From: Achromobacter spanius
GTDB lineage: Bacteria > Pseudomonadota > Gammaproteobacteria > Burkholderiales > Burkholderiaceae_B
Direction of reading: 5' to 3'
Length of the DNA: 64,000 nt
NCBI RefSeq assembly: GCF_003994415.1
Contig: NZ_CP034689.1
Location: forward strand, 5,580,001 to 5,644,000
Shown here: positions 1-8,328 of the stretch, piece after piece
Layout of the letters: every line of letters starts with the position of its first letter
Position numbering within the stretch: the stretch's first letter is position 1
The notes under the pieces: generated by a model
Seen by the model: the letters and a program-made list of their open reading frames with translations, nothing else
What the model was told of the DNA's origin: nothing
Databases searched by the model: none
Translations under genes and position numbers: made by a program

Positions 1-886
1 GCTCAACAAAAATGCGTTCCGAGCACAAGCACACCTGGCCGCTGTTCAGGAACGCCGCGCGCGTCATTCCTTCCACGGTTTTCTCGAAATCGCAGTCGGC
101 AAAGATGATGGCCGCGTTCTTTCCGCCCAGCTCGAACGACACCGGCTTCACGCCGTCGGCGGCGGCGTGCATGATGGCCGTGCCCGTCTTTGATTCGCCG
201 GTAAAGGTGATGGCGCTGATGTCCGGATGCTTGGTAATGAATTCCCCAGCCGAATTCGGGCCAAAGCCGTGCACCAGATTGAACACGCCGTCCGGCAACC
301 CCACGGACTGCATCACCTCGGCAAGCAGCGTGGCGGTGCCTGGCGTTTCTTCCGATGGTTTGGCCACCACCGCGTTGCCGCACGCAAGCGCGGGCGCGAC
401 TTTCCAACTGAACAGAAGCAGCGGCAGGTTCCATGGCGAAATGATGCCGACCACGCCCAAGGGCTTTCTGACGGCGTAGTTGATGGCGTGGGCGCCGTCA
501 GCCAGCTCGGTGCGAAACGTTTCCAGCGGGGCCGTCTTCAGAATGTCCGCAAAGATGCGAAAGTTTGCCGCGCCGCGCGGGATATCCAGCTTGGACGCCA
601 GGGATACCGGTTTGCCCGTATCGCTGACCTCTGCTTCCAGGAAGTCATCCGCACGCCGATCGATTTCGTCGGCGATGCGGTAGAGCATGTCGGCCCGGTC
701 GGCAACCGACGTGGCGCCCCAGCCGCGCACCGCTCGGTGGCCCGCGGTGATCGCCGCGTCGACCATTTCCTTGCTGGCCTCGTGCACGTCGGCAAAGCGA
801 ACGCCCGTTGCCGGGTTGATGCCGGCAAACCGCTTTTCGCTGTCGACGAACCGACCATTGATGAAATTTCTGTACTGCTTGAACAC
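1..886 (-). CDS. amnC: 2-aminomuconate semialdehyde dehydrogenase, C-terminus beyond the window
   Basis: This is the N-terminal ~295 residues of an NAD-dependent aldehyde dehydrogenase, running off the left edge. Family features visible are the Rossmann region (GVVGIISPWNLP), AKPSEETP, the FTGESKTG loop, the FELGGKN glutamate motif and SGQVCLCSER, which contains the catalytic cysteine. The GTG start at 886 has AAGGAG five bases upstream. It lies directly downstream of the two 2-aminophenol 1,6-dioxygenase subunit genes on the same strand, as in the amnBAC and nbz clusters. From that context I infer that it oxidises 2-aminomuconate 6-semialdehyde, the ring-fission product. A 2-hydroxymuconate semialdehyde dehydrogenase would look very similar, so the substrate call rests on the neighbours. 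Confidence 0.85.
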   Translation of the reverse strand, partial: MFKQYRNFINGRFVDSEKRFAGINPATGVRFADVHEASKEMVDAAITAGHRAVRGWGATSVADRADMLYRIADEIDRRADDFLEAEVSDTGKPVSLASKLDIPRGAANFRIFADILKTAPLETFRTELADGAHAINYAVRKPLGVVGIISPWNLPLLLFSWKVAPALACGNAVVAKPSEETPGTATLLAEVMQSVGLPDGVFNLVHGFGPNSAGEFITKHPDISAITFTGESKTGTAIMHAAADGVKPVSFELGGKNAAIIFADCDFEKTVEGMTRAAFLNSGQVCLCSERIFVE

Positions 887-937
887 GACTGCTCCTTGGC
901 AAGGTCGGGCCCGTCAGGCAGGCCCTTTTGATAGGCG

Positions 938-1750
938 CTACTGGAGCTTGAACTCCACGACAGCACCGCCGCTGCCGTACAGCGGTGCATACTCATGCAC
1001 GATTGCCTGCTTGAAATTCCCACCCATCGCGCCAAGCAGCCAATGGAATTGCTTCAGCCCCATGTCCGGATGCGCTTGCCTGGCATAGTCGGGCAGGCTT
1101 GCGCGCAACGCTTCGACATCGCCGCTTTCCATCAGGGCCAGCAAGCGCCGGTTCCACGTGTCGTCGGCTTCCGAAAGAATGTGATCTTCCTGAAGATCAA
1201 TGTTGTCGCGGAACATGCTGTTGGACAGGCCGCCGATTCCGACCACCGCAACGCGCTTGTCTTGCAAGGCGGATGCGGCGATGGCGCCCAACTGCTCGGT
1301 CTGCTCGGCGCTGTGATAAAGATTGTTTGCCGCGATGACGACCGGCAGCGACGCGGAGCCGAAGTTCATCAAGGTGGTCGCCGTAATCGTGCCCGTGTCG
1401 ATCGGGAACTGGTCGTAATCGACGCCTCGCGTCTTGATGCCCGCTTCGTTGCAAGCTTGAACGCAGCGATGCGCCAGGGCCGAATCCGAATAAATGTCGA
1501 ATGGCTGCTCGCCAAACTCATGCCAGTTTTCATCCACATGCAGTCCGGTGCTGCGCGCCCGCGTGATCCACAACTGGTCCAGCACGGCGAACCATTGCGT
1601 GGAATAGACCAGCACGCAATCAGGCTTGGACTCGGCCAGCGATTTGCCGGCATGCGCCAAGGCGTCTCGCAGGCGGCCCCACGGCGCCACGTCGGGACGC
1701 AACTGCGGCAGCGGGCTGCCGGGAACAAGAAACGCGGACACGATGCTCAT
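938..1750 (-). CDS. amnA: 2-aminophenol 1,6-dioxygenase alpha subunit
   Basis: This 270-residue protein has the LigB-type extradiol dioxygenase fold and resembles the small subunit of aminophenol dioxygenases. At its N-terminus, where the catalytic subunit has the iron-binding HPPH motif, it has VPGSPLPQ. The iron-ligand histidine is therefore absent, as is usual for this non-catalytic partner. The ATG at 1750 follows a purine-rich stretch (AGGGGAAAAA). The catalytic subunit gene lies upstream with a 40-base gap and the semialdehyde dehydrogenase gene lies 51 bases downstream, so the three are probably co-transcribed. The encoded heterodimer would open the ring of 2-aminophenol or a substituted aminophenol. 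Catechol analogues as substrates cannot be excluded. Confidence 0.88.
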   Translation of the reverse strand: MSIVSAFLVPGSPLPQLRPDVAPWGRLRDALAHAGKSLAESKPDCVLVYSTQWFAVLDQLWITRARSTGLHVDENWHEFGEQPFDIYSDSALAHRCVQACNEAGIKTRGVDYDQFPIDTGTITATTLMNFGSASLPVVIAANNLYHSAEQTEQLGAIAASALQDKRVAVVGIGGLSNSMFRDNIDLQEDHILSEADDTWNRRLLALMESGDVEALRASLPDYARQAHPDMGLKQFHWLLGAMGGNFKQAIVHEYAPLYGSGGAVVEFKLQ

Positions 1751-1790
1751 GGTTTTTCCCCTTTTCCTTTTTGCTTTCCAGGCCGCGCGA

Positions 1791-2714
1791 TCAGGCTGGC
1801 TGGGTTGCCGGCTTCAGGCTTGAAAGCCCCGCTTCCTGAAGGTTCCATTCGATCACCGCGTTGCCGGTGCCGATGACGGTGCCGTAGCCATGCAAGCGGC
1901 CGGCAAGTTCGGGATAGCCCATCGCGGCGTGCATCCAGGTGAAGGCGCCGGACTTCACTTCGGCGAAGGCTTCATCAATGAACTGGGGCAGAAGCTGGAA
2001 GGTTTCTTGCATGCGGCCTTGCCGCATCAGGTTGATCATGCGCACGTCCCACTTGTAGCCGTCGTAACGCTCGGGATGCTCCTTGGTCATGTCCTCGGGC
2101 AGCTCAGGTTCTTCATGAAAATGCCAGTGGGACAAGGTGTTGCTGGCCAGCAGCACGGCGCGGCGTCCGGTCTTGCGGATGGCTTCCCGCGTGGCGCGGC
2201 CCAGGAGATCCATCTCGCCCTGGCCTTCCTTGGTGTTAAGGAAGTACGGCGTGTTGTTGGCGGAGATGCCCACCACAGGAATGTCCCATTGCGGCCGAAT
2301 CATGTGCAGCGTGGTGATCGTTCCGTAGTCTGGCCGGAACTTCGGATTGCGCATCATCTTGCTGACCAGGCCAAGGTTGGCGGCCTCTGCGCAGCAGGCC
2401 TCGGCCAGCTCAACATCCACGTCCATGCCGAAGTCATAGCGGAATATGTTGGGGAAGATGGGGTCGACCGATCGCCCGGCAAGCCGTGGCACGCCCAGAA
2501 AGTGGTGGCCCACCTGCGTAATCCAATGCGGGGAATGCACCAGCAGCACGTCAGGCTTCATGCGTTCAATGCTCTCGCGTGCCTGCTCATACGCCCAGCG
2601 CAGCGGTTCCCAGCCGCCTTCCGACCGAGGTTCGTTCTGAGGCGGGTTTTCGCCGTAGACCAGGTGCGGGGGATGCGGCGCCAGGAAGCCGGAAAGAATC
2701 ATTCCTTCGCTCAT
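1791..2714 (-). CDS. amnB: 2-aminophenol 1,6-dioxygenase beta (catalytic) subunit
   Basis: This 307-residue class III extradiol dioxygenase closely matches AmnB-type proteins. Candidate Fe(II) ligands are seen in LAPHPPHLVYGE (His14/His17), LLVHSPHW (His60/His63) and SNTLSHWHFHEEP. FTWMHAAMGYPELAG near the C-terminus holds the usual acidic ligand region. The enzyme cleaves 2-aminophenol between C1 and C6 to give 2-aminomuconate semialdehyde. The ATG at 2714 has GAAGGAG eight bases upstream. It is the first gene of the leftward operon, and a MarR-type regulator is encoded divergently 255 bases away, the arrangement known for the nbz genes controlled by NbzR. Confidence 0.92.
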   Translation of the reverse strand: MSEGMILSGFLAPHPPHLVYGENPPQNEPRSEGGWEPLRWAYEQARESIERMKPDVLLVHSPHWITQVGHHFLGVPRLAGRSVDPIFPNIFRYDFGMDVDVELAEACCAEAANLGLVSKMMRNPKFRPDYGTITTLHMIRPQWDIPVVGISANNTPYFLNTKEGQGEMDLLGRATREAIRKTGRRAVLLASNTLSHWHFHEEPELPEDMTKEHPERYDGYKWDVRMINLMRQGRMQETFQLLPQFIDEAFAEVKSGAFTWMHAAMGYPELAGRLHGYGTVIGTGNAVIEWNLQEAGLSSLKPATQPA

Positions 2715-2779
2715 GGTGAAGCTCCTTCATTGACAGTTGAAACGCAATCCCCACCGCAGTACCCAGCGGAACGGGCTCT

Positions 2780-2905
2780 ATGGGACGTATGCGTACTATA
2801 TTAGGGCGGAGCAACAAGCCAAGAAACGAGTAATTACCCTATCAAATATCCGTTCAACGTGGTAAATGCGCTTTATGAGGAACTTCTTATCTTGTACGTA
2901 TACAT
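2780..2905. promoter_or_regulatory. divergent amnB/marR promoter region with operator-like palindromes
   Basis: Between the dioxygenase operon and the MarR gene there are two palindrome-like stretches. One is TGTACGTATACA near 2893, with matching TGTA/TACA ends. The other is ACGTATGCGTAC near 2788. On the minus strand TAATAT lies just upstream of the second and could be the -10 box of the amn operon, with TTCTTG as a weak -35. MarR repressors typically bind such overlapping palindromes. The promoter assignment is inference from spacing only. Confidence 0.45.
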
Positions 2906-2969
2906 GCTATTGTAACTACGCAGGGTCCCATCTTAATATCTCCATCTACCGTAGAACCCTCTAATCACA

Positions 2970-3515
2970 ATGGCCCGTTCACCGTCCTCCAAGCCCACCC
3001 CATCCAAGTCCGCCCCCTCCCCGGTTTCGTCCTCACCCGCCGCGGCGGAAGTCGACGCCCTGCTGCGGAATTTCCGGCTTGAAGATGTGCCGTCGCATCT
3101 CTTGCGGCGCGCGCACTTCAAGGCCGAGGAGATCTTCGCCACCACCTTTTCGGGCGAAGGGGTAACGCCCAGGCAGAAAGCCGCCTTGGTCCTGCTTTAT
3201 CAAGAGCCGGGGCTTAGCCAGAACTCCTTGTCGGAACGCCTGGCGATGGACCGCAACACGGTCGCCGAGATGGTAAGACGCATGCATGGCGGCGGGCTGA
3301 TAGAACGCCGACCGTCTCCAACGGATGCCCGCGCCTACCAGCTTTACGTGGCGCCGGCCGGGCTGGACCTGCTATGCAGAGTGATGCCGCGTGATGTGGT
3401 GGTGGAAGACCAGCTGCTGGCTCGCCTGCCCGAGGAATACCGAGGCCTGTTCGTCAAATGCCTGCGCCTGATCGCCGAGTACGACAATGAGGCGGACGCG
3501 CCCAAACCTGATTGA
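2970..3515 (+). CDS. MarR-family regulator, likely repressor of the aminophenol operon
   Basis: This 181-residue protein has a low-complexity Ser/Pro N-terminus (about residues 1-28) followed by a MarR winged-helix domain. The helix-turn-helix region reads SQNSLSERLAMDRNTVAEM, and the wing reads LIERRPSPTDARAYQLYVA, the conserved D-x-R of the family. It is divergent from the amn genes. MarR proteins such as NbzR control aminophenol catabolism negatively, so a ligand-relieved repressor is the likely role. The ligand and operator are not shown by the sequence. Confidence 0.85.
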   Translation: MARSPSSKPTPSKSAPSPVSSSPAAAEVDALLRNFRLEDVPSHLLRRAHFKAEEIFATTFSGEGVTPRQKAALVLLYQEPGLSQNSLSERLAMDRNTVAEMVRRMHGGGLIERRPSPTDARAYQLYVAPAGLDLLCRVMPRDVVVEDQLLARLPEEYRGLFVKCLRLIAEYDNEADAPKPD

Positions 3516-3722
3516 CGGTTGAACACCGGGCGTGCGCCCGCCCACATCGCATGACGCGGCGCACTTAAGAGCGGGCAATGGACGCTTTGCTTTCAGCCGG
3601 CCGACAGCCGGGCGCGGGGCGGTCCCGCTACACTCTCGGGATCCCGCGCCGATGGCCGCCGGACCGGCCTCGCGCGCATGGGCGTGGCGGTCGGCAGGCG
3701 GCCTTGCTCTCATCGCTCCGTC

Positions 3723-4904
3723 ATGTCGCAACCTAATTCGTTCAATCTCAGGCAGATCGCCGTGCCGGCGTTCGGCCCGTCGCTGCTCTATGGCATCAGC
3801 AACGGCGCCATCCTCCCCGTCATCGCGCTCACCGCGCGTGACCAAGGCGCCTCGGTAGCCGCCGCCGGACTGATCGCCGCCCTGATCGGGATCGGGTCGC
3901 TGCTCTGCAATATTCCGTCCGCGCTGATCACCGAGCGCTTTGGCGAAAAACGCGCCATGGCCGGCGCCGCCCTGTTAAGCGTGGTCGGCCTGGCTCTCGT
4001 CATCACCGTCCCCACGCTCTGGGTGCTGGCGCTGGCCATGCTGATGCAGGGCTGCGCGCAGTCGGTCTTCCAACTGGCGCGCCAAAGCTACATGATCGAG
4101 GTCGTGCCGCTGGCGTACCGGGCGCGCGCCCTGTCCACGCTGGGCGGCACCACGCGCATCGGCACCTTCATCGGCCCCTTCGCGGGTGCGGCGCTCATCC
4201 ATTTCGTGGGGCTTGAAGGCGCTTACTGGATTGCCATCTGCGCCATGTTCGGCGCGGGGTTCATCGCCATCAAGGCGCCCGACATCGAACCCGTGGGTAA
4301 CACAGGCCCGGGTGCCCCACGCGCCCGCATAGGCGAAGTCGCGCGCGACCATCGCGGCGTGTACGCCACGCTGGGCGTGGGCGTGATGCTGATCAGCGCG
4401 CTGCGCGCATCACGCCAGGTGGTGATTCCGCTGTGGGCGGACCATCTAGGCCTGGACGCCGCCACCACGTCACTCGTCTACGGGCTCGTCGCCGCGGTCG
4501 ATATGTCGGTGTTCTATCCGGCGGGCAAGGTCATGGACCAGCGCGGCCGCCTGTGGGTGGCGCTGCCGTGCACGCTGCTGATGGGGCTGAGCCTGATGGC
4601 CATCCCGCTGACCAGCGGCGTAACGAGCTTCATCCTGGTGTCGGCGCTGCTGGGCTTTGGCAACGGCATCGGCTCCGGCATCGTGATGACGCTGGGCGCC
4701 GACGCCGCGCCCCCAGGCGCACGCACGCAGTTCCTGGGCATCTGGCGCTTCATGGCCGACCTGGGCACAAGCGGCGGGCCGGTGGCGCTATCGGTACTGA
4801 CCGCCCTGGTGTCGCTAGGCGGCGCATCGTTTGGGGTTGGTACCTTGGGCCTGGTCGCGGCGGGCGTGTTCTGGCGCTGGCTGCCTCGGCGCGGGCGGGC
4901 TTGA
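3723..4904 (+). CDS. MFS transporter
   Basis: This 393-residue, 12-helix major facilitator protein starts at the ATG at 3723 (MSQPNSFNLRQ). The in-frame extension further upstream lacks a hydrophobic start and was not used. The family loop between helices 2 and 3 is seen as ITERFGEKRAM and the equivalent mid-protein loop as VMDQRGRLWVA. The substrate is not recognisable. It is oriented with marR but separated by about 200 bases, so co-regulation with aminophenol catabolism is only possible. It ends convergently with the Bug-protein gene across a hairpin. Confidence 0.85.
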   Translation: MSQPNSFNLRQIAVPAFGPSLLYGISNGAILPVIALTARDQGASVAAAGLIAALIGIGSLLCNIPSALITERFGEKRAMAGAALLSVVGLALVITVPTLWVLALAMLMQGCAQSVFQLARQSYMIEVVPLAYRARALSTLGGTTRIGTFIGPFAGAALIHFVGLEGAYWIAICAMFGAGFIAIKAPDIEPVGNTGPGAPRARIGEVARDHRGVYATLGVGVMLISALRASRQVVIPLWADHLGLDAATTSLVYGLVAAVDMSVFYPAGKVMDQRGRLWVALPCTLLMGLSLMAIPLTSGVTSFILVSALLGFGNGIGSGIVMTLGADAAPPGARTQFLGIWRFMADLGTSGGPVALSVLTALVSLGGASFGVGTLGLVAAGVFWRWLPRRGRA

Positions 4905-4936
4905 GGGCGCCGGCTCGCGCCGACGTCGCCCCTCAA
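4901..4936. terminator. hairpin between convergent genes
   Basis: TTGAGGGCG and CGCCCCTCAA form a near-perfect inverted repeat around a GC-rich loop, overlapping the stop codon of the MFS gene and lying before the 3' end of the converging Bug-protein gene. No long T-run follows, so it may be a bidirectional or Rho-assisted terminator. Confidence 0.45.
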
Positions 4937-4967
4937 GCCATCCCTCTTGATGCCTTGAGGGGGCCAA

Positions 4968-5993
4968 CTATTGCGGTGTTATCTGCGCCGCCTTCACGAT
5001 ATCGCCCCACTTCTGTCCCTCGGACACATTGAAGCGCGCGAACGTGGCCGGGTCCGAACCCACCGGCTTGGCGCCCAGCGCCGTGTACTGCGTCACGACG
5101 TTGGGCTGCTTGAGTGCTCGCGCGGCATGGTCGGCCAGCTTGGCCACGATCTCGGGTGGCGTGCCCTTGGGTGCCCACAGGCCATACCAGGTGCTGATAT
5201 CGAATCCCGGAAAGCCGGATTCCGCCATGGTCGGCACGTCGGGAAGTTCATCCACCCGCCGCGCGGTCGTGACCGCCACCGCGCGCAGCTTTCCCGACTT
5301 GATGAACGGCATGGCCGAAGGCATGGAGTCGAACATCAGCTGGATCTGTCCGCCCACCAGATCCGTCAATGCCGGCGCGCTGCCCTTGTAGGGCACATGC
5401 TGCATCTGCAATCCGGAGCGCACCTTGAAGGACTCTCCCGCAAGCTGCTGCGCCGATGCGGACCCGGCCGATCCGAAATTGAGCGGCTGCTTCTTGCCCT
5501 GCGCAATCAGCTCCTGAACGGTACGAGCCTTGCCGGTTTGTGGCACCACCAGCACCAAGGGCACGTCCGCCAACTGGGTGATGGGCGCGAAATCCTTGAA
5601 GGCGTCGTAGCGCATCGACTTGTAGATATACGGATTGATCACGTGCAGGGATGCGTTGGCCAGGAAGGTGTAGCCATCCGGCGCGGCGCGCGCCACGAGA
5701 TCAGCGCCGATCATGCCGCTTGCGCCCGGCTTGTTGTCAACGACGATGTTCTGGCCAATGGTCTTGGACATTTCCGCCGCCACCAAGCGCGCCACGATAT
5801 CCGTCGGGCCGCCCGGCGGATAGGGGACGACCATGGTGATGGGTTTGGAGGGAAACGCAGCGTCGTCGGCCAGCGCGGTCAATGGACCGGTGGCAAGGCC
5901 CAAGGCCAGTGCGGCGGCGGCCAGTTGCCTGGCGCGTGGGGCTATGCGGGAGCAGTTCGCCCCAAGGGCGAGTCGGGCGGTGATGGCATGCAT
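4968..5993 (-). CDS. Bug/TctC-family periplasmic solute-binding protein
   Basis: This 341-residue protein has an N-terminal signal peptide with a hydrophobic run ending near ALADD. The mature sequence opens with the Bug signature FPSKPITMVVPYPPGG, followed by VVDNKPGASGMIGAD. Bug proteins are greatly expanded in Bordetella and Achromobacter and bind carboxylates or aromatic acids for tripartite transporters or sensing. No membrane subunits are encoded nearby. The 5' end overlaps the 3' end of the upstream oxidoreductase gene by about 50 bases, so it is probably the last gene of the CoA-transferase operon. Its ligand may be the acid handled there. Confidence 0.9.
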   Translation of the reverse strand: MHAITARLALGANCSRIAPRARQLAAAALALGLATGPLTALADDAAFPSKPITMVVPYPPGGPTDIVARLVAAEMSKTIGQNIVVDNKPGASGMIGADLVARAAPDGYTFLANASLHVINPYIYKSMRYDAFKDFAPITQLADVPLVLVVPQTGKARTVQELIAQGKKQPLNFGSAGSASAQQLAGESFKVRSGLQMQHVPYKGSAPALTDLVGGQIQLMFDSMPSAMPFIKSGKLRAVAVTTARRVDELPDVPTMAESGFPGFDISTWYGLWAPKGTPPEIVAKLADHAARALKQPNVVTQYTALGAKPVGSDPATFARFNVSEGQKWGDIVKAAQITPQ

Positions 5994-7006
5994 GGGTTTG
6001 TCTCCGTCGTTATTGTGATCGCCACCTTGCCGACGACTTGTCGGCTTTCCAGGGCGGCGAGTGCTGCGGCAAGACCGGTGATCGGATAGACCGCCGTTAC
6101 AGCTGGCCGGATCCGCTTGCTGCGGGCCCAGTCAAACAAAGTGGACATCGTCCGCTGCATGGCGGGCGCGTGGACGATGCGTTCGTCAGCAGGCGTCCAG
6201 CCGATGTAGCGGCCAAAGAAAAACCCATGCAGGGCAATGTTCTTCACCAGCAACAGGTTCAGTGGCACATCGGGAACGCGGCCGCTGGCGAAGCCCACCG
6301 AGACCATCCGCGCATTGGCCGCCGCCGCGCGCACGCTGCGCTCAAACGCGTCGCCGCCCACGGCATCCAGCACCACGTCGGCGCCGCGCCCGCCACTTGC
6401 CGCCTTGACCGCCTGCACCATGTTTTCGTCAGCGGCGAACGCATGCGCGGCGCCCGCGGCCAGCGCGGCCTGGCGCTTGGCATCCGTGCTGGCGCAGGCC
6501 AGCACCGTGGCGCCCAGCGACGAGGCAATCTCCACCGCCGCCAAGCCGACGCCAGACCCGGCCCCCAACACCAGCACGGTGTCGCCAGGCTGCATGGCGG
6601 CGCGCCACAGCAAGGCGCACCAGGCAGTTCCATAGGAAATGGGTATGGGCAGGGCAGACAGCAGCGGCAAGTCGTCGGGCACGGGATAGACCGTGTACTC
6701 GGGCAAGGTCAGGCGTTCGGCGTAGCAGCCCCAGCGCGACAGCGCCACCACCTTGTCGCCCGGCTTCAGGCGCGTGACTTCCGCCCCGCAAGCAATGACG
6801 CGCCCGGCCGCTTCGGTGCCAGGCGCGAATGGCAGAGGTGGCCGGCTTTGATAGCGCCCTTCGATCAGCAGCTTGGTCGCGTGGCTGACGCTTGCGAATT
6901 CCACGGCAACCGTGACTTCGTGGGGGCCAGGGGCCGGAGCGTCCGGCATGTCGCCCGGCAAGACGTCCTCAACCGGACCATGTCGTTGGCAGATCAGCGC
7001 GCGCAT
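5942..7006 (-). CDS. NAD(P)H:quinone oxidoreductase-like MDR enzyme
   Basis: This is a 354-residue medium-chain dehydrogenase/reductase. The N-terminal GroES-like domain contains FAPGTEAAGRVIACG and LKPGDKVVAL. The nucleotide-binding domain has VLVLGAGSGVGLAAVEIA and later VLDAVGGDAF. The structural-zinc cysteine cluster of true alcohol dehydrogenases is absent, which places it with zinc-free quinone or enoyl reductases. The ATG at 7006 overlaps the TGA of the CoA-transferase gene, so the two are translationally coupled. A role reducing an acyl-CoA or quinone-like intermediate of the same pathway is inference. Confidence 0.85.
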   Translation of the reverse strand: MRALICQRHGPVEDVLPGDMPDAPAPGPHEVTVAVEFASVSHATKLLIEGRYQSRPPLPFAPGTEAAGRVIACGAEVTRLKPGDKVVALSRWGCYAERLTLPEYTVYPVPDDLPLLSALPIPISYGTAWCALLWRAAMQPGDTVLVLGAGSGVGLAAVEIASSLGATVLACASTDAKRQAALAAGAAHAFAADENMVQAVKAASGGRGADVVLDAVGGDAFERSVRAAAANARMVSVGFASGRVPDVPLNLLLVKNIALHGFFFGRYIGWTPADERIVHAPAMQRTMSTLFDWARSKRIRPAVTAVYPITGLAAALAALESRQVVGKVAITITTETNPCMPSPPDSPLGRTAPA

Positions 7007-8241
7007 CAGTGCCCCCCTTGAGCAGACGGCGCTTGGCGCAGTACACCCATGTCCAGCATGGACTGAATGTCTGCAGGCGCTACCCCCCACTCCGTCAGCA
7101 CGGCAACCGTATGCTGACCGATCTCGGGCGCGGCTTGCAACGGCCGGCGCGCAGCCGCGCCCGGCACGCGCGCGAATGGCAAGGGTTCGCCGCCGGGCTG
7201 CGACAGCGGCTCCAGCAGACCGATATGCGCGGCCTGCGGGTGAGCGGCCAAGCTGTCGTAGTCTCTGACCCTTGCATGCAACACGTCTTCGCGCGTGAAG
7301 CGCTCCACCCAGTGCGCGGCAGGCTGCGTCGCAAGTTGAGCGGCCAATTCGCGATGAAGTCGTTCGCGTTGCGCCATGCGCCCCTCGTTGCTGGATAGCG
7401 CCGGGTCGGCCAGCCAGTCGGTGCGTTCCAGCGCACGGCAAAGCCGCGCGAACTGGTCGTTGTTCAGCGCCAGGACCGACAGGCTTGCGTCTGCCGTCCC
7501 GAACACGCCGTTGGGCGCGCTCACCGCGCCCGCGGCGCGTGCGCCCGCCATGCCGAACGCCAGGATGTCGTTGACCTGCAATGCGGCGCAGGCCTGGAAC
7601 AGGCTCAACTGCACATGCTGGCCGCGGCCCTCGCGCGCCTGCTGATACAGCGCGGCGCTGGTGGCCTGCGCGGCATACAGCGCCGTGGCGATGTCGGCCA
7701 TCAGCAGACCGATTCGGCGCGGCTCGCCCTCGGGCGTCTGGTTCGCGAACATCAACCCGCTGTCGGCCTGCATCACCGAGTCCGACGCGGGTGCGTTCGA
7801 GCTGGGGCCATCCGGCCCGTAGCCGCTGATGGACACGTACACAAGGCCCGGGCAGCGCTGGGCCAGACTGTCGTAGCCCACGCCCATGCGTTCGGCCACG
7901 CCGGGGCGGAAATTCTGGATCAGGACGTCGGCCTGTTGTGCCATCTGCGCCAGCAGGGCCTTGCCCCGTGGCTGGCGGGCATCCACGCATACACCGCGCT
8001 TGCCCACGTTGTAGGCGATCGACAGCGCGCTCTGCCCTTCCCGCACGACGCCGACATGGCGGCCCCAATCGCCGTCCGGGGGCTCCACCTTCACAACGTC
8101 CGCGCCTTGCTGCCAGAGTATCTGGGCGCAATAGGGGCCCGCGATTCCCTGGCTGAGGTCCAGCACGCGCAGGCCTGCGTAGGGGGATGAACGCGGGGCT
8201 GAATGCGGGCCGGAAGAAGGGTCGATCGGCGTGGTCGGCAT
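7006..8241 (-). CDS. CaiB/BaiF family (class III) CoA-transferase
   Basis: This ~411-residue protein has typical family III CoA-transferase features: GLRVLDLSQGIAGPYCAQ at the N-terminus, DVVKVEPPDGDWGR, and DVLIQNFRPGVAERMG. These enzymes move CoA between organic acids through an aspartyl-CoA intermediate. The ATG at 8241 was chosen over an upstream TTG that would run into the divergent promoter. It heads a leftward operon with the MDR reductase and Bug protein, and a LysR regulator is divergent 87 bases away. The set suggests uptake, CoA activation and reduction of one carboxylic acid, whose identity is not shown. Confidence 0.87.
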   Translation of the reverse strand: MPTTPIDPSSGPHSAPRSSPYAGLRVLDLSQGIAGPYCAQILWQQGADVVKVEPPDGDWGRHVGVVREGQSALSIAYNVGKRGVCVDARQPRGKALLAQMAQQADVLIQNFRPGVAERMGVGYDSLAQRCPGLVYVSISGYGPDGPSSNAPASDSVMQADSGLMFANQTPEGEPRRIGLLMADIATALYAAQATSAALYQQAREGRGQHVQLSLFQACAALQVNDILAFGMAGARAAGAVSAPNGVFGTADASLSVLALNNDQFARLCRALERTDWLADPALSSNEGRMAQRERLHRELAAQLATQPAAHWVERFTREDVLHARVRDYDSLAAHPQAAHIGLLEPLSQPGGEPLPFARVPGAAARRPLQAAPEIGQHTVAVLTEWGVAPADIQSMLDMGVLRQAPSAQGGH

Positions 8242-8328
8242 AGGTGCAAGAAAGGCAAGGACAATGCGGTCGATGCTAGACTCGCCGGCATCATTGGACA
8301 ATCCATCAACTTGTTCCTTGAATGGTGA

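Noticed and set aside
5942..8131. 729-residue extension of the quinone oxidoreductase-like protein
   Set aside because: The first half is the wrong frame of the CoA-transferase gene. The true enzyme starts at 7006 with start/stop overlap.
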